Shown one piece after another: positions 1 to 12,800 of a stretch of DNA of 64,000 bases (the stretch's first letter is position 1; every line of letters begins with the position of its first letter). The stretch is from Sitta carolinensis (taxonomy: Eukaryota; Chordata; Aves; Passeriformes; Sittidae): positions 132,175,125-132,239,124 of the forward strand of contig CM063284.1 of assembly GCA_032173965.1 (NCBI GenBank), given 5' to 3'. The notes beneath the pieces are model-generated. The model was given only the letters and a program-made list of their open reading frames with translations. It did not search any database and was not told where the DNA came from. Position numbers and translations under genes: made by a program.

Positions 1-751
1 AGCTCCAAAAGCTGTACATCACTTCTTTAAGTAGGCTGTTCCTTAAGACAACTTGTCCAGAATGAAAGTTTCTACACCTGTAAGCAAGACACAAACCTGT
101 TGTCAAATTCCCATTTCCCCTGCCTTTTTAGATGCTATGTTTTCCGATAGATTTTGCAATTTCCTCATGACAGCACCTTGCCTTTGAAGGTGTTCTCACG
201 AACCAGTTTAAATGGCTTAATAAATGTGTTCAGTCTTGAGTTGTTAATGCAAGTTTTCCAAAATGTTACTTACTTTTCAGTCTTCATGTGTTTTACATCA
301 TGCTATCAGCCATTCATCTACCCAGCTCTGAGCTAGGACATAGGAATATAATGTTTGTTTAGGGATTGTTTTCTAGAGGAGAAAGTGGGACTTTAAGAGC
401 TCCAGGAAAATGTCTGTCTTCTTAATCCAAAATCATAAATTAAAATTTCCTATTTATTCTTCTCATATAAACTCAGCATATCTTGCTTTTTTTCTGGAGA
501 AGTTTCTTATTAAAATGTATTCGGTTATGCAGTTGAATGATGAGATGCAAATTTCATCTCCCTGTATAACTGAAATTCTTTAGGTATCAGAGCAGTTATT
601 TTCTGAATTATTGAAATCTGAATTTTTTTCGTGAATAGTATTCTGATTTAAGTAAAAAAATATCAACCAGAAGACATTGATATCATTAATTTATTTTATG
701 CCATTAAAACCAGTGATTTCAGTCACATTCCATGTGTTTTTAACCCTATAG
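1..751. other. VPS13B intron (partial)
   Basis: AT-rich intronic sequence up to the acceptor at 751. The short ORF at 154-336 has no family resemblance and no splice context. I see nothing else. Confidence 0.7.
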
Positions 752-870
752 ATTGTGTTCTTAACTGGCTTTGGCTGTGTTTATGTGGATGTCACCCATC
801 ACTGTGGAACAATAGTCATAACCTTGGCCCCAGAAGGAAGAGCTGGACCTATTGGTATCAACCTCAACAG
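752..870 (+). CDS. VPS13B: VPS13B coding exon (first in window)
   Basis: The acceptor ends CCCTATAG and the donor is CAACAG|GTACAT. The exon is 119 bp: 39 full codons and two bases (AG) that complete an Arg codon with the next exon. It encodes VFLTGFGCVYVDVTHHCG and an APEGRAGP motif. It is too short to stand out as an ORF but is open, spliced correctly and in frame with the following exon. Confidence 0.9.
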
Positions 871-3800
871 GTACATAAAGCACATAAAATATGATTAAAA
901 GCATTGCTGAGAGCTCAGTCAGCTTTCTGTGTGGTAACTGACTTAGAAACTTTGGCTTAACTGTTTGTTAATATTTAATTTAATACTGGTGCATGCTCTG
1001 TAGCATATGTTTAGACCATATGGCTTTGTATATCACAGTTAAAAAGGACAATCTAAAATCAAAAGTCATGTCACTTTAGGGTAAACATTAGATGACTGGT
1101 ACAAAAAGAGGACCTGAGTTGTTAATTTAAAAAAAACAAAAGGCATTTTCAATAATAATTAATTTTAAGTATGCTCATCAGTTTAAAATGTATTTAGCCA
1201 GGTCCTGCCATCTGTAATCTTACAAGCTTACAAAGATTTAATATGCAAGAGCTGTAGAAATAGCCTTAGAGTTAGTAATTAATCATGCTTGATTGTAACA
1301 GCCTTCTTTAGAAGATTTCCCCACTTCCATAATACACCACAGTCTGGTCCTCGGCTTCATTCAAGTGCAATTATAATGCTGCTTATTTCTAAGCTGCAGA
1401 ATGCTAGGCCTCCAGCAATCCTGTTACAATTAGAGTGGCATTTGTTGTACTGTTTTTATTTGCATTGTAATTAAGTATTAATCCACAAGCAACTGGTCAT
1501 CAGCAGTACCTAATAGCCCATTTGCTACTTAAACATGGCAATGGGCAGTCTATGTTGCAAGGGGGGAGGTCCTCAATGCCATCAGTATAAAAATATTGCA
1601 GAGGCTTCACTGGAGTGCTCTTGCTGCATGTGACGTGGAATGATTGACTGTAACAGTGACCTTCAGTGAAACATCTGAGGCTGTACATGAAGCATCAGAA
1701 AATTCTATCTGTGGTGCGTTTTATTATCTGTCTCTGTAGCAAATGTAATAGGGAATTACTGTGTTGATAGAGATGTTCCTGTCCAAATTATCGTGTTGAT
1801 TGATAAAAAAGACAGACAACCCTGGTACAGATGTATACTGCCCCATTTTAGAGCACCTCCTGGGTGGTACTCACTGTGGCGATTAATTAAGGTTGCCAAA
1901 TCCCAAAACGTTAGCAGGGCTTGCCCAATGAGTTCCCCGTGAATTATAGAGAGTCTCTCTTGATAGTTCTTTGAGCAAGCAAGATGCCAGGTGAACTCAA
2001 AAGATAGGAAGTAATAAAACTTCTTTTCCTCCTGTGTAGAAGTCAAGAACAGACCCTGTCATTGAAAGTGTTCATCAGTCAGTTAAGTCTTGCTGCATTT
2101 GATGATATTACAAACCACAAAGTGTCATCTGAACTACTGCGTCTCACAGCAGACAATGTTTTCCTCCACATGGCCCCAGACACCAGCTCCCTGTCACAGG
2201 AGTTCCAGCAGGACTCTGTGGAAGGCCTCCCACAGTTTCATACTCTCCAAGTGTATTGTGAAGACTTGCAACTGGACAATCAGTTGTACAGCAAATCCAA
2301 TTTCCATTTTGCAGTCCTGCTGTGCCAAGAAGAGAAAAATGAAACCGCGCAGTGGTCGAGAGTGAACAGTCTCATTGTTTGCAACAAAGATTTGGAAAGC
2401 TATAAGGAAAACTGCTTTATAAAACTCTGTATTGCTTTTTCTGAGGAAGAGGATTTCATGTTTCACGTGAATGACTTCAGCTTTGAGCTCAAACCAGCTA
2501 GACTGTATGTGGAAGACACCTTTGTTTACTACATTAAGACTTTGTTTGATACATACCTTCCAGAAAACAAAATTGCTTGTGAATCCATGAGTGCTTCGGA
2601 TTCTACCCTGATAGTGCCTGAACAAGTGAGAGAGCATGCAAGAGCTTTAGTCAAGCCAGTAAAGCTAAGAAAATTAAAAATACAACCTGTTAATCTCCTT
2701 GTCAGTATTCATGCTTCATTGAAACTGTATATAGCCTCAGATCACACCCCACTCTCCTTCTCTGTGTTTGAGCGAGGACCCATCTTCACCACGGCCAGGC
2801 AACTTGTCCACGCCTTGGCCATGCATTACGCTGCTGGAGCACTTTTCAGAGCAGGTCAGTACTTCTCCTTAACAAGCACCATTTTTGTTGGGTACCAGGA
2901 TTCTGTGACTGTCACTCAAGATGAGTACCCCAGATGTTAGCTGTACAATTTTTGTTCTCCTTAGACTCTGTTTTATAACGATACTTTCAGACTTCTTTCA
3001 GGTCCTGTCAGACAACAGAAGGGAAATAAAATAGCCGAGCAGATACCAGTGAAGATTTGCGATGTTGTGCTAAACATTAGCCAGCCACCTGAAACCCTGA
3101 ACACAGCATAAAAATGTGTTCTAGCTGGCTTAGGTTTTGTCATTTTATATTATAGCCCTAGTCAGAATCAACCCACATTCCTTACATAAACTCCCAAAAC
3201 AGTGTTTAATCAAATTATTCAGCATGTTGCTCTGCGTTCAGAAGTAAATTATAGACCTGAAAGTTGTTTTGTTGTTAAGACTCCTTTTGGCTGCAGTTTA
3301 TGATTAGGAATCTGTCTTTCTTCATACAGCCTTCAATGTAAACTGGCACACAGATGTTTGTTGTTCTTTGATCCAAGAACTATGAAGTTTGCTCTTAGTA
3401 ACTTTTTCCCATATAGGATCAATAGCAAGCAATTAGTCCTTTTAAGTTATCAGGTACATTTTGTTTTCCATTAATACTAATGTAGGAATAATGAAATTTG
3501 TTTGCTGATGTGTCTTGGTGCAGCACAGAATTTGTGCCTGAGACAGGAGGAAGCTCCTCCATGATCACACAGAAAAAACGTACTCCACACTGAAATGTGG
3601 GATTTATTTTCCTGCAAAACTATTAGTCAGATTTTCTGAGATCCTAATGCTTCCATTTGGACTGGAAGCATAGCTGCAGCCTGATTTCTGTGCACACTTT
3701 CCAAAACAGTATACATGTAATTCATCTATTTATAGGTGCTGACCTTGTCTTTCACTGTGTGCATACCTGACTTGCACTGCTGATTGTGACAACAGTATGC

Positions 3801-6800
3801 ACAGTTGTGCACCAGATCAGTGTACCAGTTCATTGTTTTCTTGCAATATTATGCTTGCAAAATGTGCAGGGTTTTTTTGTTTGGTTTTTTTTTTTTTTTT
3901 TTTTTTGTGGGTTTTTTGGGGTTTTGTTTTGTTTTGTTTTGTTTTTTTGCTTCTTGTTTGGATTTGTTTTGTAATTAAATCTCATAGTACAGAAGGGCAG
4001 ATCTAGTTGCTTGGTAATTAGGAGTGAAACTGTAGCCAAATATGGTCTGCAGTGTAAATGTTTCTCCCCATCACTTGCTCTGGGATGTATCTGAAATCAA
4101 GCAGATTTAAGTATTAAGAACTGAGGTTTGCTTTGGTGGAACTTCTCTTCAGGAAAATACATATGCATATATACTTCCATGAAAAGCACTAAAACTAAAA
4201 TGTACTGTTTGAAAGGTGACACCATGATTAAAATGCTGAATTATACTGATTAATGTTTGCTTTTGCAAAGAAAATGGTTTCTGTTGAAGACTTTGTGACT
4301 GTTTTCAAAAGAGCTGACTGTGTCAGCAAAGTAACGAAGGAAGGAAAAATCAAGCAAAAAGCCTTATATTATCTGCAAACCCTGAGTTTTGTTCTCACCA
4401 TTAGCACAACTGGTGTCTTATGGAAGAGGACCTCCTGCTCCTGAATTTTAACTACAATAATCTGGAATATGGGTTGTTGACCCCCTTCTGCTCACCACTG
4501 TCTCTGGTGTAAATCATTGGTAGCACCTGCACAGACAGCCTGCCCATATATCCACACCTTATACTCGGGAATATACACTCTTTTGCCCTTAGCTGTGTGC
4601 AGGACCACTGCTGACCTGTGGGAAGGAGCAGGATTTGCCCCAAAGCTTGCTGAAGGGGGCTGCCCTATGTGTTGAAAAGGAGTGGTCAGAATCCATTAAA
4701 TCCATGAATGGGGCTGGAGAACTCTGTTCAGATATGCTGATTAGCATTGCTTATCTCAAATCAGCCAAACTTGCAATGAAAATCTCCTTTAGTTCTAATT
4801 AAGTTGTCCCCTCTATAAGTTAATAAAATTCTATTAAAACATATCACTGGTACCACATCTGACCTTATGGTTGCCTATAAAGAAAATTTAGTGGCTCTCT
4901 GCTAATACAGTTATATTTATTGCATGTCAGCGGATATAATTACTACACATAAGTGGGAAATGGTAAATTGACATGATACTGTATTTCTGCAAAGTAAAAT
5001 GCCACACAGAGCTTGTGAAATGAGGGGTTATTCCTGGTTCCTGATTCTCCTATTCCTGACTTGCTCCCACACCTTCCTCCTTGGGTTGAGTGGTCCAAGC
5101 TGGCAGTGAGGAGCCGTTGGGTTTGCTCTGAGCATTGGCCAAGGAGGGTCACCCATGATGCAGGTCACGTATTATTCCCGTACGCTCTCCGAGAGTGAGC
5201 ACAATCCATCCAGAGCTTCCCAAGCCTGACAGGCAGGGACAGATTACAATAATGCCATCCCTGGCATACCAGGCAACCCCTCAGTTTTGTGTTTAACTGT
5301 TTTCATTCCTGGTTTTTATCTGTTTCATGTTCCTGAAATGCTAGCTGACCCAGCAGGCGAGCGGAGTTGGAGTGCCCCATGTCCCAGACTGCTGGTGCCT
5401 GCTGGGGATGTTGAAGGGCACCAAGGCACTAAGCTGCAGTGTCCTGTAGCCACTCTCCATCACACCACCATCATGTAGGACAAGGAATGTTGAGAATATT
5501 TAGGGGGGAAAAAGGTTCTAAGGAATTATTGCAATAATATTGATTAGAAGAACATATTTCCCGTTTGCACACACCTCCCCCACCCCTTCAACTTTTCAGC
5601 ACTTCACACAGTGGCAAAGATAATTTATTAAAAATCCTACAGCAAGGGAATTGCAGGCCCAGCCTGGAGCTTTGGCTTCCCCTGGTCCTGGCAGGAAACA
5701 ACTGCCAGGGGATGCTCCTTTCCAGGACAGCGGGGCCACAATGTGTGTTGCTGCTCTGTTCATTGCATTGCCAGTAGCACTTGGGCTTTCTTTTTGTAGT
5801 CCATCCCACCCCCTCTCTTATGTCCACTCTGGTTCCTGCTTTTTGTATTACAAGTACTGAAGTTCTCAACCTGCCAGAACTGAAATGTGGGACAGATTCA
5901 ACAAGAATAATAGATTTTCCGGGAGCTTAGAATGATAGTATGAGATTAATTCAATTCATATGAGTAACATTTTCTCTTCTGTTCAGTTTAATGATTCAGC
6001 CTTCCACAGGAATGACTGGGAGGGGTTAAAAGAAAACAAGAAAAGCATCTGGATGGCAGGAGTTTTCAATGATGAGATGGGAATGAGGAGGGCAGAGCAC
6101 AGATCAAGGGCCCTCATGGGAGAGCAGGAGGCCAGTCTGTCCATCCTTCAGTCTCCTGGCCCTGTCACACCTTGTGCCGCTCTGACAGTGCCAGCTGAAA
6201 TTCGTGGTACGAGGGCTCAAAGACCAAACAGTTCCTGTTTCACATTTATTGCCATTTCTGAATTGCTCTCTCTGGGCTGCCAAAAAAAAAGTTATGCAGC
6301 ACTGTTTCCCTAATAAATCTGCTGCCTACCAGCCTGAGAAAGACAAGACCTGCAAATAGCTTTCCAGCAACAGATTGCTGCATGCTCAGCCATCCAGCAA
6401 GCTGCTGGCAACCCTACGTTTATATAGGAAACCAGATCTGCAGATACTTCTCCTGGGATATGCATAAGGAATACTCCCCTATGAGTAACCTAATCAGCAT
6501 GTAGATGTCATTGCTGTTTACACAACTGTACTGAGCAGAAGACGTTTGTCTGGCTTTCACTGCGCTCTGAAAGAAAATGATCAGCTTAGAAGGGTTGGGG
6601 TGGATTTAAAATAACTTCTTAAGCTCTTGTCAGAAATCTGCATCCCTTTTCCTAACACTCCATCAAGCAATTGGCCTGCACACTCCTGTAAAGCAGTACA
6701 TTGTATCAGTGTAAACTCCCTGTCACAATTCTATCACATAAGGATGTGAAATCACAACGCTGCCTTATAGTGTCTAAAACCAACCCAACCATCTGAGCTT

Positions 6801-9800
6801 GCAGTCCCATTCCTCTGTAGCTGTGAGGCTCTCCCATCCGCCTCCCTCACACACTTTTAGCAGAAATACGGGAAGCTCCTGGAAGGAAGTAATTCTAAAG
6901 CTATTTGTGAGTTTGCCAAAAGGATTTCTTTGATTTACGAAGTATGAAAGATTGCCATTTCTGAATTCATAGTGGATGAGTTATTTCCTGCGTTTTGCTC
7001 AAAGGAAGTTCATAATGCAATGAATTCTAGTGTGAAAAAGATAATTAAGGAATAACCTTTTCACAACTGCTGCTTCTGCAGTTTTTGCAGCTGTAACATG
7101 TGTCTTGTTTCTCCAAACAGGCTGGGTTGTTGGATCGTTGGAAATTCTTGGAAGCCCGGCTAGTCTGGTGAGAAGTATAGGGAATGGCATAGCTGATTTC
7201 TTTAGGCTCCCCTATGAAGGGCTGACCAGAGGCCCAGGAGCATTTGTCAGTGGAGTTTCCAGAGGAACAACATCATTTGTAAAACACATTTCCAAAGGTA
7301 GAGCTTTCACTTTATTACTCCAACTACTGCTTTGTTGTCATGCATTGTTAAAGTTTTAAGCAATAAAATCTTTCCATCCTTCAGTTTCCTGGCCCTACAA
7401 GTCTTGTGCTGCTCTGACAGTTCCAGTTGAAATTCCTAGTACCAGGGCTCAAAAACCAAATAGTTCCTGTTTAACTAAGCTAAGAGGGTAACAAGCTCAC
7501 ATGCAATGTCTCATGTATTAAACAGATCACTGCACTGCATGAGAATGTTTCAGAAACTTCAGAATTTTAAACCTCCCATTGGGAAATAGATATTCACTCA
7601 GCAAGTATTTCATGTGATAACTGCAGAAGTATTAAAGGTGTTCTGCACTTCTGCTAGCCATCAGAAATTCTACACCCGGTCACCTCATCATATTTATTAT
7701 TAAAAAAAAAAAAAAAAAAAGTAGATACAGTTGTCATAACTGTAGGAGTACGTGGATAAGATTTGACAGTGGGGCTGGCTTGCCATGGGAACAGGAGGAG
7801 CTTTTCCTGTGCAAAGCCTGTACAAACAGTGCCATCGCGTGGCTCCAGCCGCCGCACGGAGCCCTGGCTGCCCCGGCGCTGGCTGCTGCCAGCCTCCGCT
7901 CCTCCCGCAGGACGCGGCCTCACGGCTCCGTCTGTAAATATTTGTTTACCTTTCCATCACCCCCCTCTCCATTTAGATTAGCCTTACACAAGTCAGGGAA
8001 CTGGAGAAGGATGTTCAGACGAGTTTCTCTTCCCACCGACCAGGCAAACCTGGAGCAGGCTAATGTAAAAGGCGTGACACGGACCATAGCAGCAGCGTGG
8101 TGATGCTTAGCAAACAGTCACACATGGGTGACTGTTCACTTGACTTGCTGTTCTGCTCGTAAGCTCAGTATTGCACTGAGGCATACAATGTCTCCATGGT
8201 TTAAATTAAAGCATTTTGATCCAGACCCAAATGTATATCTCCATGCATTTAGGTACACTGACGTCAATTACCAATCTGGCAACAAGTCTTGCTCGGAATA
8301 TGGATAGGCTGTCACTGGATGAGGAACATTACAACAGACAAGAAGAATGGAGAAGGCAGCTTCCAGAGAGCCTGGGAGAAGGACTGAGACAGGGGCTCTC
8401 TCATTTAGGCATTAGCCTTCTAGGTAATGTACTATTAAGTTAAGTGATAATACTGTTTTCTAAAATGTTCACTAGCCTTTTCTAACTATGAGTTACAATT
8501 TCAAATTCGGTGGGGGTGGGGGTGTTGGTGTCTTTTTGTAACAAAGCTTTACAGCATGTATATTAGATACTATTTATCAAGATTTAGTGACTTTTGTGTG
8601 TGATTTTTGTTGATAAAATAATTGCAGATATAGAATGGGTTTTCACTTTCTTTGTGAAATAATATTTTCATCTGTACATGATGTAGATCTGAGCGAGAAA
8701 CAGAGAATAAAGACTAATTCTGCATCGGGTAGTGTGACTTGTAACTAATTCAACACCAAAAGTCATCATGCTGATGTTTACTTTCTGATGAATTATAGGC
8801 CTTCTGAACCTGCTTGTTTTTGCAGCACTGTAGATATCAGAGATTCTTGGGTTTGTTTGAAAACCACGTCAGCTTAGTGCAGATGTTAAGTAAGCTTTGA
8901 TGAGGAATTCTGCTTTTACAGAGAGACCTAGATCATCCTGATTCAGTGTAATTTTATTCAACAAGCAGCCAAGTGGTTAGAAGTGAAGATTACTCTATCC
9001 ATTTCAAAATAGTACCTAAAAATTGAAAAATATTCCACAGTGGAAAAAGTCTCTGCGAGAAGTTTTGCAGTAAGGGGCTGGATTTTCTAGGTTACTTCAA
9101 CTTGTCACATAGCAAAGGAATGCAGAACTGTATTGTTTGGCAGGGTTCCTCAGTATGTATTAAACAGTATGAATATCTTAGAGATCAAAGTGACCAAAAG
9201 CAGTCCAGTGCAAAAGGTTAGAAGAGCTGAAGCTTGAAAGGATTTGTCCTGTTTCCTAATCTTCAGTAGTGTACACAACTCCTAAATTTGCAACCGCAAC
9301 CCTGAAAGCCCCAAAGAGGAAGTGGTAAAAATCTTACAAGTTTGGGTTAAGTTGCTGGGAATTATTTTAAGCAATAACATTAGATGATGTGAAGCACTGT
9401 CATTTGATAATGCCTGTAAACCGGCAAGTGAGTGTCCTGGGAGAAATGTGCATAAAGGAGAAATTCCGTGTATTAGTAGCCACTGTCCCAATAGTAAGCT
9501 GTTACTGGTGTTGAAAATCAAAGGCGGTTTGGAGGAGGTTTTAGTTTTCCCTCTTGTTTTATTGGGCTAAGGGCAGTCAGGTTGAATTGCTGGATGAAAG
9601 ATTATACTTTCAGAAGCACTGTGTCAGCCTTGTGTGTATGTGCTGGTGAAATGGTTTGGTGATCTTGGCTCAGTGGTTAATAAAACATCAAGGTAACATG
9701 GTGTCTATATCCCCTTCACTGACACACCAGAGCCCTTCAGAGCTAAAAACATCAGCTGTACAGCCTGAAGTAAAGAGAAAAACTTTGTAGCTTTGGCTGT

Positions 9801-12800
9801 AAGAAGGCAGAGTTTCTGCTGTTCAGGAAAGCTGGGAACTCCTCACGTACCTGCACAAATACACCGTCCCTGCACCTCCCTGCGCACAAGGATTCCGTGG
9901 CTCACAGCGGTACACCCGACTTAAAAGCAAAACAAAAAAACAGAGCTAGAATTCCAGTGTCCCTAATTTCCTAATAAATGAGACTTCATGTTAGAAACTT
10001 AGAGCTTCATATTAGCATTTAAACAGTGCTCCTCCACAAGCTAGGGTCTTGGTTTGTTTCCCACTGTTATTATTTAGAGATTGCTCCCTGCTAAATACCT
10101 CTTTTCTTAGCAGTGGAGTCAGTGAAGCACCCGGATAAATAGCTACAGTTACTCTATAGCTGGATGTGACAAGTATGGAACTCTCACTAAGGGTGAAATC
10201 AGAAATATTCCACTTACTTTGTGTCAGGTTTTTAATTAAACATGATTTTTAAAAAGTGTGTTTCCTCAGTGTAGGCAGGCATCAGCATTCATATAAATTG
10301 TGTCAAGACCTAAATTATGAATAGACCTATGTTTCAATTTTTACAAACATGTCATAAAGCTGCTGGTGTCCTGACCATTTAGTTTAAAGAATATGTGGCT
10401 TCTCAAAAATAATAATAAAAAAAAACAGTCATGGTTGAATGGATGGTATCAATGTGCTGCTTTTTTCCCCCAGTGTGTTCAGAATAAACATGAACATGCT
10501 TACTCTAAAAACACTTAAGGTTCTTCATACATAACAAAGTGAAGCGAAGCTGTGGTTATTTTCCCTCTCAAGGATGAAAAGTTTGATAAGCACAGAAATG
10601 CAGAGGGCATGACTATTTGAAGCCGTAATTTCCATGAATTTCTAATTGTAAAATTGTAAAGTGTGAAGGAGATTTCTGCGATGGTCACAGTACTCTCATG
10701 TTCGTAAAAGCCATCTGACCCGTGCAGGCAGCTAAGACAAAATGTAGATTTTATGCCTAGGCGAAGTCTGGTAAGAGCCCTCAGTTCACCGTGTGGTATC
10801 TACCCAGAAAGTAGAGTTGCCTTTTTGATTTTTCTGAAAATCTGGCTCACGGTGGCCCTGATTCAGCAGAGCACTTAAGCATGTGCTTAAGAGCTTTGCT
10901 GAATCGGGGCCAAAATCATGTACTCTCGTCTCCTCCTCAGTGCAAGTTGTTCCCTGTGGTACATTCTTAAGTGCTTTGTCCTGTCTCATTTTAAATGACT
11001 CAAGCACTGTCAGGGTGTTGTTTGATTTGATTGTTATCTTTGGCCAGCTGTTGTCTTCTTTTCTAGTTTGGGGGAGATTTCTGGGTCATTTTAGTAACAC
11101 TTGCGAGTGAAAAGAAGCAACAGCTTGTGATAGGTGTGTTTTTTTCTTTTATATGTTTAGGCAAAAATGCAATGAAATTGTTTGTAAAATATTTAGATGA
11201 TTGACTTCCCACCGAGGAACTATCTTTTGCATTTTACGTGACAGGGTCAGACTTAAAATAATAACTTAAAAGCATGCAAAAGAGTCTGTTGAAACTATAG
11301 GCTGTATTTTCAACTGCTAGCCCTAGTGAGAAATAATATAGTGAAGTGTCTGCCTTTAGGAAGTTGAGCATATCTGAATAATCAAAAAGCTGACAGCTAT
11401 TCAAAAAGCTATTTTTAAGAATTGCAGAAGTACTCAGCATTTCAGTTACTCCTTCCTGCTTTTGGGGAAGTGAATTGAGCCATATTGCCTGACAGTGTAA
11501 CTGCCTGGTAGAGAAGGTAAAGCCTGTGTTTCAGAAGCTCAGATTTTTGTAATTGCAGGTGGTGGTGGCTGTTCTTGCTGTACGCTATCACTGAGTCAGG
11601 GCCACTCTATGTTTGCCTGTCTACAAAACAAGATACCACATGCCAGTGCTAATCTTGAAATTGTGTGCTATTCCACACACTAATTGTGCAACTACATTAA
11701 TGCATTGCAACAGGTGCTCTTTTCTTTGAGCTGTATTTTTATGTGGTGTTTGCTGTGATGAGATTATGCTTTTTAAGAGCCCTGTTTTTGGTGTGAAACA
11801 CTTGTGGCAGTCCTAAAAGATATCAGAGAAAAGGAAGCAAAATGGCTTCAGCTTGGCCAGCTTCCAGCCTCATGGCAAAACATGGCCAGTTTCTCTTAGT
11901 GGGGGATTTTTTCCAATTACGTCTTGCTCTGAAAGAGTTTGTCACAAGCACTCTGAGCTTTGCCAAGGTCTGTAAGCTGTGCTACGTTCACCAAACTTTG
12001 TCAGTCTGTACACGAACCCGTTGCTGCCCATAATCAAATTCTTCTTGAAGTAATCCAGTGAGATACTCTGAACTATCTGAATTTTGTAGCTATCAAAGAA
12101 ACTTTTTTATTGTTACTGAGCAACATGTATTAACCAGAGTGCACCCCATCTGATGTTTAGCAGATGTTGTGTTGTTGCTGGAACCTCTTTGGTCCAGTAA
12201 TGGAAGAATATGTTTTTGTTTTGTTGCTTTGGTGTTTAATTTTATTGAGGTTTTCTTTATACATGCATAATCTGTGTGTACATATGTGGACATGCGTATA
12301 AAATCAAATGCCTAGGGTAAGAAAAAAAAAAGAGAAATGGAGAATGGTTTCATTTAATAAAAAAAATACTGGTCAAGGGACATTGCAGGGAAAGGACAGG
12401 GACAGCAGTAGGATGCCGTGTGAGAGAATTAGAGTGGGAAGGGAGGAACCACTGCATGTAGTTCCATGCTCTGTTTTTCTGATACCCTACTGAAATCTGT
12501 TGGGAAGAGACTTTCTGTGGTAAGTCTGTCTCTCATGGTGCTCCTGCCAAGAACTCTGTTAGAATGTAAGAATCCACAGGGGCACAGGGAAGATGAGGAG
12601 TGCCCTGAACCTCACATGTGTGTCACCACTCTCTTACTGTTGCTGGGTTTTGAGGTTGCTCAGGCTTTGGCCTGTGTTTTTTTTTCCTTTGCTCACACAT
12701 GCTGCACACAGGAAAGGAGCTGCACAGATCTGGATTCCCCATGCAAGGGTGGTAGGACAGCCACTGCTCAATGAAAGGAGTGAGGTTTATTCTGTGATTT

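Larger units (their letters stand above)
2855..7120. other. VPS13B intron with T-tract and one direct-repeat copy
   Basis: 4.3 kb intron. It holds a T-tract with (GTTTT)n at 3885-3948 and copy 1 of a ~100 bp direct repeat at 6140-6240. Other ORFs (for example 5588-5869 and 5960-6313) lack family resemblance or splice context. Confidence 0.7.
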
